Origin: Bacillota bacterium | GTDB taxonomy: Bacteria > Bacillota > Clostridia > Peptostreptococcales > Anaerovoracaceae | Direction of reading: 5' to 3' | Length of the DNA stretch: 8,242 nucleotides | Assembly (NCBI GenBank): GCA_017621195.1 | Contig: JAGATO010000329.1 | Span: 1-8,242 of the forward strand | Part shown: piece by piece, positions 6,861 through 8,242 of the stretch | Layout: every line of letters begins with the position of its first letter | How positions within the stretch are numbered: the stretch's first letter is position 1 | Translations under genes and position numbers: made by a program | Notes under the pieces: generated by a model | The model's input: only the letters and a program-made list of their open reading frames with translations | What the model was told of the DNA's origin: nothing | Databases searched by the model: none

Positions 6861-6876
6861 ACCTTGTTTCCAAGGT
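6861..6876. promoter_or_regulatory. Inverted repeat in ligase leader, candidate operator
   Basis: ACCTTG (6861-6866) and CAAGGT (6871-6876) form a perfect 6-base inverted repeat with a TTTC centre, about 7 to 22 bases after the predicted transcription start. It could bind a dimeric repressor as an operator or form a small RNA hairpin with a four-base loop. The ribosome site lies 16 bases downstream and is not in the stem. No regulator gene is in the window, so the binding partner is unknown. Confidence 0.45.
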
Positions 6877-6892
6877 AGTTATGTAGTTGCGC

Positions 6893-6899
6893 AGGAGGA
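6893..6899 (+). promoter_or_regulatory. Strong ribosome binding site of the ligase gene
   Basis: AGGAGGA, a near-perfect Shine-Dalgarno sequence, sits seven bases before the ATG at 6907 and fixes the ligase start. Confidence 0.85.
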
Positions 6900-6906
6900 A
6901 TTGAAC

Positions 6907-8242
6907 ATGCCGATCACAGATATTTTAGCGAAAAATTGTGCGGAATTTGGAAATGACATTTGTCTCGTTGAGATCAATCCGGAGGTGAAGGAGACGCGTC
7001 GGGTTACGTGGAAGGAATACGCCCTGATGGAACCCAGCCCTGTGTCGTACTACCGGCGGGAGATCACCTGGAACGTCTTTCAGGAAAAGGCCAACCGCTT
7101 TGCCAATCTTCTGATGTCCAGAGGAATGAAAAAGGGTGACAAGGTGGCGATCCTGCTGATGAACTGTCTGGAATGGCTTCCCATCTACTTCGGTATTTTG
7201 AAGACCGGAGCTCTGGCCGTTCCCCTGAACTTCCGTTATTCTTCCGATGAAATCGAATACTGCGTCAATCTGGCCGAAGTAGACATTCTGGTGTTCGGAC
7301 CGGAATTCATCGGCCGCGTAGAGGAAATCGCCGACAGGATCAGCATCAACCGCCTCCTGTTCTTCGTAGGCGACAACTGCCCCAGCTTTGCGGAAAGCTA
7401 CAACGAAATGACAGCCGACTGTTCCAGCCAGAGCCCGAACGTGGCTCTGACCGATGAGGATGATGCGGCCATCTACTTTTCGTCCGGAACCACAGGCTTT
7501 CCCAAGGCCATTTTACATAATCACGAAAGCCTGATGCATTCCTGCCGGGTGGAACAGGCTCATCACGGACAGACGAGAGACGACGTCTTTCTCTGCATCC
7601 CGCCTCTGTACCACACCGGCGCCAAGATGCACTGGTTCGGCAGCTTTTTGGTGGGAGCGAAGAGCGTCCTGTTGAAGGGGACGCAGCCGGAGGCCATTTT
7701 GGATGCCGTCTCCCGGGAGAGATGCACCATCGTGTGGCTTCTGGTTCCCTGGGCGCAGGACATCCTGGACGCCATCGATCGCGGTGCCATCGACCTGTCC
7801 CAATACGAGCTGGATCAGTGGAGGCTGATGCACATCGGCGCGCAGCCGGTACCGCCCAGCCTGATTAAGCGTTGGAAGGAGAAGTTCCCCAACCATCAGT
7901 ACGATACCAACTACGGACTCAGCGAATCCATCGGACCGGGCTGTGTTCACCTGGGTGTGGAGAACATCCACAAGGTGGGAGCCATCGGCAAGGCCGGTTA
8001 CGGTTGGGAGACCCGCATCGTGGACGAGAGCGGATGTGATGTGCCCCCGGGTCAGGTGGGAGAACTGGCTGTTAAGGGCCCCGGCGTCATGACCTGCTAC
8101 TACAACGATCCCAAGGCAACGGCGGAGGTCTTAAAGGACGGCTGGCTGTTTACGGGTGACATGGCTCAGGAGGATGAGGACGGATTCATTTTCCTGGTGG
8201 ATAGAAAGAAGGACGTCATCATCAGCGGCGGTGAAAACATCT
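6907..8242 (+). CDS. AMP-dependent acyl-CoA ligase (ANL superfamily), 3' truncated by window
   Basis: 445 complete codons of an adenylate-forming enzyme that activates a carboxylic acid with ATP and then joins it to CoA; the C-terminal subdomain runs past the window end. Core motifs are all visible: the ATP-binding P-loop SSGTTGFPKA (192-201); PPLYHTG at about 234-240; YGLSES at 336-341 (the YGxTE-type motif with Ser for Thr and the Glu kept); TGD at 416-418; and the hinge DRKKDVIISGGENI starting at 432, where the window ends. The N-terminus is unusual: RRVTWKEY (31-38) is followed 20 residues later by REITWNVF (51-58), so the usual single 'TW/TYxE' entry strand appears twice with a proline-rich link. 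The SGGENI ending and overall order fit medium/long-chain or aromatic acyl-CoA synthetases more than acetyl-CoA synthetase, but the substrate is unknown. It has its own promoter and is separated from the ureide operon by a terminator, so a pathway link is not established. Confidence 0.88.
   Translation, partial: MPITDILAKNCAEFGNDICLVEINPEVKETRRVTWKEYALMEPSPVSYYRREITWNVFQEKANRFANLLMSRGMKKGDKVAILLMNCLEWLPIYFGILKTGALAVPLNFRYSSDEIEYCVNLAEVDILVFGPEFIGRVEEIADRISINRLLFFVGDNCPSFAESYNEMTADCSSQSPNVALTDEDDAAIYFSSGTTGFPKAILHNHESLMHSCRVEQAHHGQTRDDVFLCIPPLYHTGAKMHWFGSFLVGAKSVLLKGTQPEAILDAVSRERCTIVWLLVPWAQDILDAIDRGAIDLSQYELDQWRLMHIGAQPVPPSLIKRWKEKFPNHQYDTNYGLSESIGPGCVHLGVENIHKVGAIGKAGYGWETRIVDESGCDVPPGQVGELAVKGPGVMTCYYNDPKATAEVLKDGWLFTGDMAQEDEDGFIFLVDRKKDVIISGGENI

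Noticed and set aside
6846..6878. Ten-codon mini-ORF in the ligase leader as a possible attenuator peptide
   Set aside because: Its ATG overlaps the -10 box and lies upstream of the expected transcription start, so it would not be in the mRNA. It also lacks a ribosome site.
6881..6886. Start-stop ATGTAG in the ligase leader, preceded by AAGG
   Set aside because: The ribosome site is weak and a minimal uORF is easily formed by chance; nothing else supports a regulatory role.
6875..6888. GTAGTT direct repeat with 8-base period before the ligase ribosome site
   Set aside because: Only two six-base copies; too short to separate from chance.
1..8242. Search for CRISPR arrays, insertion sequences, tRNA genes, attachment sites and phage genes
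   Set aside because: No spaced direct repeats, transposase or integrase motifs, or cloverleaf-like segments were seen; the non-coding stretches are all short (the longest is 167 bases, at 6740-6906).

Overview
The window looks like chromosomal DNA from an anaerobic Firmicute, most likely a Clostridia-type gut or fermentative bacterium. The grounds are moderately GC-rich coding sequence, strong AGGAGG-like ribosome binding sites, ATG starts, tight gene packing, an NhaC-family antiporter, and a hydantoinase/carbamoylase-type gene set. This taxonomic guess is an inference from style; no rRNA or other marker gene is present. All genes are on the + strand, and I saw no sign of phage, insertion sequence, CRISPR, tRNA or rRNA.

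Layout. (1) 1-564 is the 3' end of an NhaC-family Na+/H+ antiporter-like membrane protein, followed by a hairpin at 594-631. (2) 682-6739 is a compact five-gene run: an AtzA/TrzN/MtaD-like amidohydrolase; an allantoinase/hydantoinase-like cyclic amidohydrolase; an Asp/Glu/hydantoin-type racemase; an M20 metallo-amidohydrolase of the N-carbamoyl-amino acid hydrolase/allantoate amidohydrolase type; and a class I dihydroorotase-like protein whose start lies inside the end of the M20 gene. (3) 6740-6906 holds a strong intrinsic terminator, then a well-formed sigma-A promoter with two dyads in or just after it. (4) 6907 to the window end is the N-terminal part of an ANL-superfamily acyl-CoA ligase, cut by the window edge.

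How the genes fit together. Cyclic amidohydrolase, racemase and carbamoylase are the three classic activities of hydantoin or allantoin (cyclic ureide) use: open the ring, equilibrate stereoisomers, then remove the carbamoyl group as NH3 and CO2. Two further ring-opening or deaminating amidohydrolases flank this core. One of them carries Gln where deaminases of its group normally have the catalytic Glu. The run therefore reads as a catabolic system for a cyclic ureide, amide or amidine whose exact substrate the sequence does not reveal. Candidates are hydantoins, allantoin, creatinine-like amidines, and dihydropyrimidines or dihydroorotate. The transporter upstream could supply substrate or ion balance. 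The acyl-CoA ligase appears to be a separately transcribed unit.
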